NCBI GenBank assembly: GCA_963693305.1
Contig: OY855912.1
Location: forward strand, 9,465,001-9,529,000
Source of the DNA: Meandrina meandrites
Lineage: Eukaryota > Cnidaria > Anthozoa > Scleractinia > Meandrinidae
Length of the DNA: 64,000 nt
Direction of reading: 5' to 3'
The translations under genes were made by a program, and so were the position numbers. Positions 1-10,031 of this stretch are shown piece after piece; positions within the stretch are counted from its first letter, which is position 1; every line of letters starts with the position of its first letter. Below the pieces are notes generated by a model. The model did not search any database. It worked only from the letters and a program-made list of their open reading frames with translations, and was not told where the DNA came from.

Positions 1-570
1 GTCAACCGACAGCAATGTCCTCCTACAGCAGATAAAAGATTAATAGAATGCGGTTTTGATGCGCAAACGCGACAAGGTGTTTATTCGCTTCCATTTTGCG
101 TAACGAAAGAAGTAAAACTATCTGTTTTCCAGTACAAGGTAATTCACAACATACTATATACAAATAACATTCTGTATAAAATGAAGAAAAAACCAAACCC
201 TTATTGTCCCTACTGTACCAATGTCGAACAAACGATTGTTCATTTATTCTTCACATGTTCAGCAGCCACATCTTTCTGGTCCGAGTTCACTACTTGGTAT
301 AATTCGCTATCAAAAACAAAGAAGACTTCTCTTTCTAAAACAGAAATAATATACGGCGTAACAGAAAACTGGTCGTCCTGTTCAACCCTTAACCACTTGA
401 TTATAATTGGAAAATACTTTTTGTATACTAATGCCCTAACAGACCAAAGATTTCAGTTCGCCGATTATATCACTCTCGTTCGAGATAAAATTGAAACGGA
501 AAAATACATCGCAATCATGACCAATAATCGCACTGCCTTTAATAAAAAGTGGTCAAATTTTCTTATTTAG
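1..570 (+). CDS. C-terminal part of LINE ORF2 (reverse transcriptase protein, zf-RVT region), partial
   Basis: Frame 1 is open from the first base to a TAG at 568-570, giving 189 residues; the N-terminus lies outside the window. The segment reading FQYKVIHNILYTNN is followed by PNPYCPYC and then HLFFTCSAATSFW. This is the cysteine/histidine pattern of the zinc-binding region found at the C-terminus of L1/Tx1-type reverse transcriptases. The intact protein would carry an endonuclease and a reverse transcriptase domain upstream and act on its own RNA in target-primed reverse transcription. No stop or frameshift is visible in the part seen. The family is recognised from motif order; the exact clade is not determined. 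Confidence 0.8.
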   Translation, partial: VNRQQCPPTADKRLIECGFDAQTRQGVYSLPFCVTKEVKLSVFQYKVIHNILYTNNILYKMKKKPNPYCPYCTNVEQTIVHLFFTCSAATSFWSEFTTWYNSLSKTKKTSLSKTEIIYGVTENWSSCSTLNHLIIIGKYFLYTNALTDQRFQFADYITLVRDKIETEKYIAIMTNNRTAFNKKWSNFLI

Positions 571-792
571 CACATTTATTAGTAAATTTGTTATGCTTTT
601 TGTGTGTGTGTGTTAATTGTAATTGTAGTTGTTTTCCTTTTAACGAGTAATTTCTATTTAAATTTTTCATTGTACTTTATTATTAGTAATCTTATTGTGA
701 GAAGTGTAAATATTCGGATTGTTAGTAATGTGAGTAATGTCTGTAATTATAATTTGTATCCTTATCAATGTAAGCAATTTTGAAATTTGCCA

Positions 793-828
<36 letters not shown>
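1..828 (+). mobile_element. 3' end of a LINE (non-LTR retrotransposon), cut by the window start
   Basis: An open reading frame enters from the left edge and stops at 568-570. About 225 bases of AT-rich 3' UTR follow, then an AATAAA at 792-797 that merges into a poly(A) tail running to 827. The sequence directly after the tail (from about 831) is host DNA, because it is homologous to 8,385 onward, so the insertion's 3' boundary is at about 828. The 5' part lies outside the window, so completeness and target-site duplication cannot be judged. Confidence 0.85.
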
Positions 829-830
829 AC

Positions 831-1951
831 TGGCTTAGGGAGAGTTAAAAACAATATTCAGTACTCTTTCAACGAATCCAGATCTTTACACTGTTCGTAA
901 AGTTTATGAGGGCAAAGTTTCGGAATCATGATCAGACATAATGTCAGACTGTTATTAAATAAACACTGAATTAACACTGCGTTTTCTGCATATTTAAGTA
1001 TAGTTTTAAAGGAATAGCATCCCTTTTCTTAACCTAATTCTTAAACGGTCCAACGTCGCTCGTTTTCACTCCCATAAATTCTTCCTCTTTTCTGTGATTT
1101 TAGACTCATCGTCGGGGACCCAGGAGCAGTTACTCCGGGTAAGGACGACTAGGAAGTAAGCCCGGCAGACAATCAGAGCGACGAAAGTTTTCTTGAAGGA
1201 AAATAAGGACGGAAATCTCTTCAGTGTCTAAATGTCTTCCTTCCTTCCCCGCGGAGCTAGAGGAGCTGGAGCCTGCTCGCACGCTATCGTCTCTTGAAAA
1301 AGAACCGTCGAAACGGATGCAAAGGACACTGAAAATTGAAACCGCCATAGCGAATTTTGAAAAGCCTGAAAGTGATGAAAAAAAAATCCGATGTTTCAAC
1401 CGTTAGCCCTTCAAAGTCAGTCTAAGTACTAACTGAAGTCAAACATGGCTAATCAGTCTGAATTTTACAAAGCATCAATATAACTGTCGATCGGCGAAAC
1501 CATTGCGAAAGCAGTTGAGTTTCTGTAGGTTGTTTCAAAGAATTGTGTACTATCAGAAACGGTACTACATTACCAGGGTATATTAGCGACAGCAGGCGCG
1601 AGTGTTGTGGGAATGCTTTGCTGAGATTCAGTGATCATCACTGCAGGAGAAATTGCGAAGCTGAAACAGCAAAAACTGATTGAATTTTTCAAATACGAGT
1701 GACATACCTACCCGTATGTGTGTAGGGCTTCTAAAATTCAGTTTACCTTGAGTAAATTACGAAGCTGTTTTCAAAAATTCCTGTGTGAGAAACCTGGTAA
1801 CTGAGCGTGTAATGTGATCCCGACGCGACAGAAAGGGAAAAAGGTCAAGCCAAAAGCGGAAGAGATGTCAAATTTTGAAAAGGCGATTGAATTCCTGCAT
1901 TGAATCACCTCAACTCACGGGGCTATAACAGTAGTGTGCGACATATAAGCT
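831..1951. repeat. Diverged segmental duplication, copy 1 (partner at 8385-10031)
   Basis: This block aligns in the same orientation and order with 8,385-10,031, from the shared start TGGCT.AGGGAGA to the shared end GACATATAAGCT. Small substitutions and indels occur throughout. Copy 2 carries an extra 429-bp insertion (8865-9293) that is absent here, so copy 1 serves as the empty site. Because copy 2 lies just upstream of PLAC8 gene A, this block is probably the upstream spacer of a further PLAC8 unit left of the window. Short ORFs in it are not conserved between the copies. Confidence 0.85.
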
Positions 1952-2750
1952 CCCCCCCCCCCCCATCTCCGATAACCCCCCTTGGCCTAGTTATAGTCTA
2001 ATCTATCGCTGCTAACGGAAAAAGGGGGAGGGTGCAGATGGTGCGCACCCCCCCCCCCCCCTCCCCTGGGGCGTTCTAGTACAACTGGTACTTCGCAGAA
2101 AAAGAAAAAAATACAATGTGCACCCTCTCCAAAGAAAGTGGCTTTCTTAAAGTTTATCACTCTTGGCAGCTTATGATATAATCAGCGTGTTTTAAAGAAC
2201 CCTAGTCACCCTACACCATTTTCGATGCCATCGTAATAATGAAAACTGTATGGTGACGCGAAATCTTATTGCATACTGCTAAAAGATGTGTTACTGGAAG
2301 TCTGCATAGTTACTTTTAGCAATTTCACAGTGATCTCTTTCGTCTAGACAAAATATAATACAGAACTCTCGTATGTGGCTGACTAGGAATCTTTGAGTCC
2401 CCCCGGATATAAGCTCCTCCCGCCCTCCGTTATTAGTCCAAATAAAACCCCTTAGGAAGTTGTATAAGTTCAGGGCCTATAATAATAGCTGGCATTTTAC
2501 GGTGTTTTAATTCGTAATCATTTATTATAATAGTGTGACAAATGCTGAATTTTAAATTTCTAAGTTTACTTTTAGGAGCTTACCTTTTTTACGCGGCATA
2601 CCCAGAAACTGTAGCTCACAGCCACGTACTGTATCTAAAGTTAGGCCAAATAAAGAATTATAGTTTACGGAAACTGTGCTTTGAAAGTTGGTCTTTATCT
2701 ATTGGCACTGATTTGGAATTTAGTCATCTGTCTTGACCTGTCTTATTATT
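1952..2750. other. Gene-free stretch with homopolymer C runs
   Basis: This stretch contains C runs at about 1952-1964 and 2048-2061 and otherwise unremarkable AT-rich sequence. No exon with plausible splice sites, no RNA gene and no element boundary could be seen. Confidence 0.5.
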
Positions 2751-3340
2751 CTATACAAACCGTCCATGCAGATAAGATAAAACACTTGGAACTTTGTCAT
2801 CTCGATCTTGATGACCAGTAACGTTACTAGACCCGGGGACTAGACACTTGCATTTACCAGTGGACGTAGAGGATGCAGAGCACGCAGTGGAGGTAGATCG
2901 TGGTAGTGAGTTTGGGGCATAAGGAGGGCCCAGATGAGGAATGATGCTTTTCACTTGATGGTCAGCGAGAAATCCTTTAAAGATTGAATTGAACAAGCGA
3001 AAATTATTTTGTAAATTCACTGGCCTCACGGAATGCTTTAGTTTCGACTTTAGTTTCAGCTTCCATTTATTCTTGTCGGGGTCAAAACATTGAACCGTTT
3101 TTAGATCATCACTCTGCATCACACCGCATACAGCTTACCATCAACAGCCAAGAGATTTTCAAATCGGCCATTCGGGCTCGCAAACGATTGCCACTCGTTT
3201 GTTGTTTCATCGTACACTGACCATTGATCGGTTTACCACGGAACGCCTTTCCATTTAGTTGTACAACAACAATGTTAGAATCATCGAATGTTCCTAAAAA
3301 TGCGGAAATCTGAATCGGCTTAAAGGATCTATCGTTAATT
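2751..3340 (-). pseudogene. Kelch-repeat protein remnant (kelch-like), frameshifted
   Basis: On the minus strand one frame reads WSVYDETTNEWQSF and then LLAVDGKLYAV before a stop near 3,120. A second frame continues with SDDLKTVQCFDPDKNKWKLK. Together these give the kelch blade pattern: a W ending one blade, the VDGKLYAV strand, then a YDP/FDP...NKW strand, as in BTB-Kelch (KLHL) substrate adaptors. The di-glycine normally after the AV strand is missing, because a frameshift and stop fall there. No BTB or BACK domain is visible nearby and downstream sequence loses the pattern. It is therefore a fragment of a once intronless or retroposed kelch gene, unlikely to be functional. The family call rests on one and a half blades. 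Confidence 0.5.
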
Positions 3341-5136
3341 CTGCTTTTTTCTGTAATGGCCCTAAATTACATGACTACTCGCATCACGCATGATTTGCGA
3401 TTGAGGGGGTGGGGGTATTCAAGTGTATTATACGGGAGTCCAAACCCTTATCCTTCTATATACTACATTTTATAGAAATGGTTTCCCTTTCGTGTACCTT
3501 CGATAGCACATTGTACACCCTTTCACATACCTTTAGTAGAAATAATGTATTTAATTTTTTACTTGAATAACCCCTTGAATAACCCCTTAAATAATTAAAA
3601 GAATTATCTGTTTCATGGGTCAGCTCAGGATATTGGAAAGACCCATTTGGTGCCTAAATAGCAGTTTTCCTTACTACCCTTTTCTATACTTCAGCCCGTG
3701 AAATACCTACCATTTCCTAGACCTCGAGCCGGAAAACGTGGACCTTTTGGGCGAAGCATCCCCGTACAGTCCACTTAGTGAAGACACAATGCAGGTCCGT
3801 AGGCAGGATTTTGCTTGGGTGGGTGCGAGCGCCGGAAGCATGAGCGTGTAGGGGGGGGGGGGGGGGAGGATCCAGGGGGTATTATATGTCCCTGGGAAAT
3901 TTTGAAAAATCAAGTTGTTGAAGTCCACTTTTCCTGCATTCTGAGAGTTATTTTAACCCTCCCTCTCAGATTAAGCGGACCTTTGCGGGGCGTTAAGGGG
4001 TGCGGACGCACCCATCGCACCCCCCTACCTACGACCCTGCCCAATTTATCAAGCTCTTATTGTAAGGCGCGTAAATATTGTTTGTTAAGCTGCCGTTTAT
4101 AGTACGGCACGGTCTAAGTAGCCTCCGTCGCCGACGAAGTAAGCTCCAGTATAGCCCGGACTGTATACCGGGACTTCAGTTTGCTTGTGACGCTGGCTAG
4201 GCCTAAGAAGAGTTGAACAAAGTGAAAAGATCGAAAACCGATGTAGTCTCCACTGATGTCAAAGTGACAAAGTGAAGTCTCAATGTGCTATTTCGGAAAT
4301 CGTTAATCGGACTCTGTTACTGACGTGAAACATTCCGTGGTTATGTGTCAATCAAATCCAAGAGCGTCCATTCCCCCTCAGGCATAACTCGGATATTTGA
4401 TTCAGGAAGTTCTTCAAAGTAAAGATCAAAACTCTCTTGTCATGCAATCACACTGGTAAAAATAGTTTGTACTCCAAACTTATGAAGATGTTCAATTTGT
4501 CACAATATTATGACACCATCATGCGATAGGCTGTGCCTGGCGCTTTCGCGTAAGAAATACAGAAGCACTAAACAGATTTGAACGAAGTGCCTTTGAAATC
4601 TTTGATTCAATTGATCATGTGAAAAACTGACTGCGAAGTTGGGTTTATCAGCCCTCAGATCGGGTCGGATCATACAACAAGCTTATTTTGATTTTTTTTT
4701 CGATTCTTTGATTGGTTGTGATTTCCCTTTTGTTACACATTCCAATGATAGACCGCACGTTCGCCTGCATGGTGTTGTGACTGACATATGGGCATTATGC
4801 CAGCAGAACACAAAACAGTACGAGAGTGAAATCCAAACCGCGGGGATTTGAACGAGCGGGAACATAAGGGGGGTGGGACTCACGCTTCGCTCTCGCTCTC
4901 GGGAAGTTGCCTCTCTCCTCCGCAGAGTCTCTTTCAGTGGAGCAAGGGGGTGGGGGGAGGGGGGCAATAAAAAAACTTCCCGTGTCCCCGCGCGGGCGCA
5001 CGCTTTCGTTCCCCTTCTCCCCAGGCTTCGCGCGCTTACTTTTCACCTCTCCCCATTTCCCAGCCTTACGAAAACAATAAAGGAAGCCTCTGCGGAGGAG
5101 AGAGCGCGCTTGCTTTATTCTCGTGCTATGGACAAC
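3341..5136. other. Gene-free stretch, low-complexity G/C runs
   Basis: This stretch holds a G run at about 3851-3866 and a G-rich patch near 4,945. Several short overlapping open frames on both strands lack codon structure, splice context or recognisable motifs. No gene is supported. Confidence 0.5.
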
Positions 5137-5437
5137 CTTGAAAAGTTTAGCTAAACTTTTCAAGTTGTAATTCATTTCCATCGTAGCCATCTGCAGCTAA
5201 AGACGCTTGTTAACAGTTTCGGTGCTCTAATATAGCAATTGTTAATCAAAATGGAATATTATTTTTTCAGGTTTCCTTCGAAAGAAATATAAATTTTGGC
5301 TGTTCAAAAATCTGTTAAAATCCGTGACAAAGCCCGTTTAAAGATAAAATTCAACTAGATGGGGATACCTCCCAAGTGTTTCTTGTCTTTCTTTTGCTCT
5401 AAAATCCGTAGGGACGAACGCGAAAGCGAACGAGCGC
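5137..5437. repeat. Spacer duplication, copy 1 (partner at 12079-12368)
   Basis: About 300 bp align in the same orientation with 12,079-12,368. The block begins with a palindrome, GAAAAGTTTAGCTAAACTTTTC, and ends near CGCGAAAGCGAACGAGCG. It lies about 350 bp beyond the stop of PLAC8 gene A. Its partner lies about 3.3 kb beyond the end of gene B, consistent with tandem duplication of the locus. Confidence 0.85.
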
Positions 5438-5785
5438 AACATACGCTACGCTAAGCTATAACTTGGAAAAAAGGAGAAACGCCTGTAGACAAACTACTTT
5501 ATTCTCGTGCTATGGACAACCTGAAAATAAGAAAAAAATCTCTTTGGAATGAAGAATTTCATTGAGAGACTAGTGAGAACTATGATTGCTATATTGTCAA
5601 GAGCAAAAATCACAATTCGACAACACACGAGCTCTTGAACTCGTTACTCTGAACAATAACCTCTATACAAAATGTCATTTTAATGACCTTTCCTATTTTT
5701 AAGACATGCATAACGAAACCAAGCTGCCATTAAAACCTTTCCGGTAGCTTTCCTCTCAAACGGCGTTTCAATCAAAAGCCAACTG

Positions 5786-8092
5786 TCAGTGGCGGCCAAC
5801 GTGGTTGAGCTCACGTGACAGCTGGCACATAACGCACAGCGGACAACATTGGACAGCACAGTAATCATTCATGAGCGATCCCTGAAAAAGAAGCGAGTAA
5901 TTAAGTACCTTTTATAGAAAAAGGGAGGCATGTACACAGGCAACAAATACATAATAAATTCTTATTCAAAATTCGTATAGCGGTTATTTTTAAAAAACGT
6001 TTGGATGCAGAGGACCACGCAACGAAGAATAAAACTACTTGACTTGTCTGTTGCCGGATCTCTTGTAAAAGAAATACTCGTACCAGACGTCACATTAAGT
6101 GTAGATAAAACCAAATTGATTGCAAGGCTGGTACTACGGCAAAAGAGCAAAATTTATTGGCCAATATTTCAACTAGCAGAGCTAGTCTTCTTCAGGGCCA
6201 GTACAATGTGAAACTAACGGCTCTAAAATTTGAATAGGGATATACATACAATGGCAGTTAATGTTTAACTACGTGTAGATATAATGAAATAAGATACATA
6301 ACTATTTACAACGCTGAAAAATGTAAAAAATACCAGAATAGCCAAAACAAAAACATTCACAGCACAAAACATTCACAATCACCTACAACCCAGCCTTACC
6401 TAACATCAACAAAATACTGCAGAAGAAACAACTCATTCTCAATTCAACAGCACGCTTACAAAAAATCTACAAAGAAACACCTGTTGTGGCTTATCGGCGT
6501 TCACCAAATCTCCGTGACCTATTAGTTCGGGCAAAACTCAAAAATCCAGCAAACCCTGCAACCAACCAACCACATGGCACTTTCCGCTGCAACTCCAAAC
6601 ACGGATGTCTCACCTGCCCCCACATAGAAGATGGTAGAACAACGTACACATTCAGCAACACGGGAGAGGTACGGGAAATCAAGCAACATATAAATTGCAA
6701 ATCCACAAACTTAACGTACATGATAGAATGTCAGAAATGTAAGAAACAATACATAGGGGAGACTAAGCGTACACTTCGTGAACGATTCACCGAACACAGA
6801 CAAGCCACAAATAACCCTAGTCACCCTAATGCTACAGCAGCAGTACCTACACATTTCAACCTGCCGGATCACTCTATTAAAGACATGAAACTCATTCCTC
6901 TCGAACTTCAACCAACGAACAATGCTTCTCGTAGAAGAGCTAGAGAAGCCTATTTTATAGAAAAAGGTCAAACACTCACACCACATGGCATCAATCGACA
7001 GAATGAACATTAACTAGTCAACTTATTTTATTTTATTTTCATTTTTATTTTCATCTTTTATATATTTGCATGTTATTCCCATTTTTCTAATATTTTGTTT
7101 TGGCTATTCTGGTATTTTTTACATTTTTCAGCGTTGTAAATGGTTATGTATCTTATTTCATTATATCTACATGTAGTTAAACATTAACTGCCATTGTATG
7201 TATATCCCTATTCAAATTTTAGAGCCGTTAGTTTCACATTGTACTGGCCCTGAAGAAGACTAGCTCTGCTAGTTGAAATATTGGCCAATAAATTTTGCTC
7301 TTTTACCGTAGTACCAGCCCTGCAATCAATTTGGTTATTTTTACCTCTATATTCTCCTGCACCCTCAGTTTGATCCTGAGTCCCAGCAGTGCCCCGGGAC
7401 AGCAACATGGAAAGCAACATCCCTCCCCCATCCTGGAGGAAAGATCAAACAGCAGAAAAACTGGGCAGCAAAGACCAATAAACACTGCAAACAAAAGCAA
7501 TTTTATAGCTTGGTGTCACTAAATAGTTTTGGAACGCTCTGATTCGCGTTAAATGTAAACTGTTTTTCTCTGTCACGTTTCAGGGGGATCACTCTCTTAT
7601 CGTCTTAAAAAAGGATTATTTTATACTCCTTCCTTTACCTCCAAACCACCCCACCCCCCAACCCCCCCACACTGTCCTCTTAAAAGAAAATAAACACCAC
7701 CTTTCCCGTTTCCTTGTTCATCGTTGTTCCCAGAACATAACATTTTGTTGGGTGTCCTGTGCTACATACTTACAAGAGCCACAGTCCTCAAAACAGCCGC
7801 ACAGTCCAGAGCTCCAGTTTCGCGTGGCTCTCTGTACCGCAACCGCTTGTTGATTGACCACTATTGTGGTGTTTGTGCTCTGTTGGTAGGCTGGCTGCTG
7901 AGTTATCACAGGCGCAACTCCAGGGTATTGATATCCTGGTTGATACCCGGGTGGCGGGTATGGTTGACTTGCTTGTTGCTGTGGGAAGTAGGGCTGATCT
8001 GCTGGTTGCTGGGGGGAGTAGGGTTGATCTGCTGGTTGCTGTAAGGGGTAGGGTTGCTCTGCGGGTTGCATGGGGACCTGTTTAGATTCCAT
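5786..8092 (-). CDS. PLAC8-family cysteine-rich protein, gene A (3 exons, 184 aa)
   Basis: The exons in transcript order are 8092-7774, 7484-7345 and 5881-5786; all introns are GT-AG, and the phases match genes B, C and D. The chosen ATG at 8092 has a GCCATGG context and follows a likely 3' splice site (TTTCCTTCCAG) about 13 bases upstream, so the longer open frame upstream is probably not translated. Residues 1-80 are rich in P, Q and Y with 10-residue repeats (PADQPYSPQQ). The PLAC8 domain starts at RNWSSGLCGCFEDCGS, continues with SSRMGEGCCFPCCCPG, and ends with exon 3 cysteines and QLSRELNHVG. PLAC8 proteins are small cysteine-rich proteins, often membrane-associated; the molecular role here is unknown. 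Oddities: the CCPC motif reads CCPV, and the cysteine that opens exon 2 in gene D is Leu here. Intron 2 carries a 1.2-kb Penelope-like insertion in the opposite orientation. Confidence 0.88.
6111..6352 (-). repeat. Left inverted arm of the Penelope-like element
   Basis: This is the reverse complement of 7093-7332 with few mismatches, starting at CCAAATTGATTGCA and ending at GCCAAAACAAAA. The coding remnant begins at its inner edge. Confidence 0.85.
6189..6195 (-). ncRNA. Hammerhead-like core box in left arm (inverted copy)
   Basis: Read on the minus strand this is CTGAAGA. A self-complementary ACTAGC...GCTAGT stem and GAAA follow, identical to the motif at 7250-7278 in the right arm. Activity is not implied, because the canonical box is CTGATGA. 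Confidence 0.35.
6351..7013 (+). CDS. Penelope-like element protein, C-terminal fragment with GIY-YIG endonuclease
   Basis: One uninterrupted frame runs from the inner edge of the left arm to TAA at 7011-7013, about 220 residues with no start of its own; an in-frame GTG lies at 6486. The N-terminal part (ITYNPALPNINKIL, then VVAYRRSPNLRDLLVRAKL) resembles the region joining the reverse transcriptase to the endonuclease in Penelope elements. A CSKHGCLTCPHI-type cysteine cluster follows. The GIY-YIG endonuclease segment contains TYMIECQKCKKQYIGETKR and LRERFTEHR, which supply the motif tyrosines and the following arginine. The reverse transcriptase itself is missing, so this copy is a 5'-truncated insertion. 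The lack of stops suggests it is fairly recent. Confidence 0.8.
   Translation, partial: KHSQHKTFTITYNPALPNINKILQKKQLILNSTARLQKIYKETPVVAYRRSPNLRDLLVRAKLKNPANPATNQPHGTFRCNSKHGCLTCPHIEDGRTTYTFSNTGEVREIKQHINCKSTNLTYMIECQKCKKQYIGETKRTLRERFTEHRQATNNPSHPNATAAVPTHFNLPDHSIKDMKLIPLELQPTNNASRRRAREAYFIEKGQTLTPHGINRQNEH
7093..7332 (+). repeat. Right inverted arm (LTR-like 3' end) of the Penelope-like element
   Basis: This lies about 80 bases beyond the stop of the GIY-YIG frame and is the inverted partner of 6111-6352. It contains the hammerhead-like motif at 7250-7278. Confidence 0.85.
7250..7278 (+). ncRNA. Hammerhead-ribozyme-like motif in the Penelope 3' repeat
   Basis: CTGAAGA (7250-7256) is followed by an ACTAGC-TCT-GCTAGT hairpin, GAAA (7275-7278) and then a TATTGGCCAATA palindrome. 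Hammerhead motifs are known in Penelope-like retroelements, with core CTGATGA-stem II-GAAA. Here the core has A for T at one position, and the base expected to pair with the last A of GAAA is not obvious. It is a degenerate or variant form, with cleavage activity doubtful. Confidence 0.4.
7960..8062 (-). repeat. 30-bp coding tandem repeat in PLAC8 gene A exon 1
   Basis: The unit GATCTGCTGGTTGCT repeats at a spacing of 30 bp (for example 7993 and 8023). It encodes successive PADQPYxPQQ decapeptides in the proline-rich N-terminus. Confidence 0.75.
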
Positions 8093-8384
8093 GGCTTTAT
8101 AGTTTCTGGAAGGAAATGGTTTAAACAAATGCTCTTCCATATTTAGAATGTTATGTTCGTCTCTTTAGGAATGTTTTTTTCCCGCACGAGCAGCCCTATT
8201 AATGCCCGTTCATGATTTCCCCTCTTTGTAGAAAATGAAAATTAAGTCTTTTGAATCAAAGAAGAAGAAGGGATTAACTCTTATTCATTTGAACGGTATC
8301 GAACACACACGAGCAAAGGAAGAGCTTTGTATGTCTGACCCGCAATGGCAACTAATCCATGTTTGAGGACATCAATGGCTGTCA

Positions 8385-10031
8385 TGGCTGAGGGAGACTT
8401 AAACGTTAAAAACAATATTCAGTAATCTTTCAACGAATCCAGATCTTTACACTGTTCGTAAAGTTTATAAGAACAAAGTTTCGGAATCATGATCAGACAT
8501 GATGTCGGACAAAGAGTAACACGACTTTGTTATAACATAAACATTGAATAAGCACTGCATTTTCTGCATATTTAACATATTTTCATAACTTTTAAAGGAA
8601 GAGCATCCCTTTCCTTAATCTTATTCTCAAATTGTCCGAAGTCACTCGTTTTCACTCCCATAAATTCTTTCCCTCTTTTACAATCCTTTTTTCTGTGATT
8701 TTAGACTCTAAGACGCATCCTCGGGGACCCAGGAGCAGTTTCTCCTGGCAGGGGCGACTAGGAAGTAAGCCCGACAAACAATCAGAGTGACGAAAGCTTT
8801 CAAGTCTCTAAATGTCTTCTTTCCTTCCTTCCCCGCGGAGCTAGAGGACCGTAGAGCCTGCTCGCCCCGGGGGGGTTACTTGGGCCAATCTTTGCTGGGT
8901 ATGTGCCGCTAGCCTCTCAGAACCCCTACCCCATTATAGTCATATTCTATGGCCAATTATAGACCCCATCTTAGTCACTTTTGGGTAAATGTAATTTTCA
9001 TGACCCCAACTTAGTCACGTAATGGGAGCCGTTTGTCAAATATTAAACAACAGCAATGAATACGGTAACTTTTTCTTTTTGGCGAATCTTTCCGTTTATA
9101 AATCACAACTTGCCAGAATTTTCTTACCCTCAAAATCCCAGAAAAGTGTGACCCCATTCTAGTCACCCTATAAAAAGTGCTTGAAAAAGCAGCCCCATTA
9201 TAGTCAGTCCTGTCGTGAAAATGCGACCCCATCCAGCGGCACATCCCCATTAGCCCATTTATAGGAAGTGCCCCCCCCCCCCCCCCCCCCGGGCTGCTCG
9301 CACGCTATCTCTCTTAAAAGAGAACCGTCGAAACGGATGCAATGGACACTTAGTTAATTCTCGACTGGAAGTTGACGAAGGCAAATAAACCGCCGGCCGT
9401 AGCGAATTTTGGAAAACCTGAAATTAAGCAATCAAAAGCCAGCGTTTCAACCGTTTGCCCTTCGAAGTTCTAAGTACTAACTGAAGTCAAACATAGCTAA
9501 TCAGTCTGAATTTTACAAAGCATCAATTTAACTGTAGCTATAGGTCGGCGAAACTGATTGTGAAAGCCGTCGAGCTTCTATTATAGGTTGTTTCTAGGAA
9601 TTGTTTGCTATCAGAAACGGTACTATATTACCAGGGTATATTAGCGACAGCAGGCGCGCATGTTGTGGGAATGCTTTGCTGAGATTCAGTGGCGATTTGA
9701 TCGTCACTGCATGACAAATTACGAAGTAAAACAGCAAAAACGGTTGAATATTTAAAATGCGAGTGACATACCTACCCGTATGTGTGCAGTGCTCCTAAAA
9801 TCCGGTTTACCTTGAGTAACTAACGAAGCTGTTTTCAAAAATGCCTGTTTGAGAAACCTGGTACCTGAATGTGGAAACATGATCCCGACGCGACGGAAAG
9901 CAAATAGGGTCAAGCCAGGAGAATAAACTTTCTTTTCAAAAGCCGAAGATGTCAAATTTTGAAATGCTTAGTTCCTGCATTGAGTCACCTCAGCTCACGG
10001 GGCTATAACAGTAGTGTGTGACATATAAGCT
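8385..10031. repeat. Diverged segmental duplication, copy 2 (partner at 831-1951)
   Basis: This copy starts about 300 bp upstream of the PLAC8 gene A start codon and is collinear with 831-1951. It is longer mainly because of the 429-bp insertion at 8865-9293. It ends at the same GACATATAAGCT boundary. Confidence 0.85.
8865..9293. mobile_element. 429-bp non-autonomous DNA transposon with C/G-rich ends
   Basis: The insertion begins CCCCGGGGGGGTTACTT and ends GGAAGTG followed by a C run and GGG, so the ends are inverted copies of CCC(C)GGGG...ACTT. It is flanked by CTGCTCG at 8858-8864 and 9294-9300, a 7-bp target duplication. The paralogous copy at 831-1951 has a single CTGCTCG and no insertion, which proves the boundaries. 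The inside has repeated CCCCATTATAGTCA-like phrases and no credible ORF. Confidence 0.85.

Larger units (their letters stand above)
6111..7332 (+). mobile_element. Penelope-like retroelement, 5'-truncated, with inverted terminal copies
   Basis: A left arm (6111-6352) and a right arm (7093-7332) form a near-perfect inverted repeat of about 240 bp. They flank a truncated coding segment ending in a GIY-YIG endonuclease. Penelope-like elements carry LTR-like terminal repeats, and inverted, truncated copies of these are typical of the group. The element sits wholly inside intron 2 of PLAC8 gene A, antisense to it; its right arm ends about 12 bases from the exon 2 donor. Both arms contain a hammerhead-like core (see separate entries). 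Confidence 0.8.
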
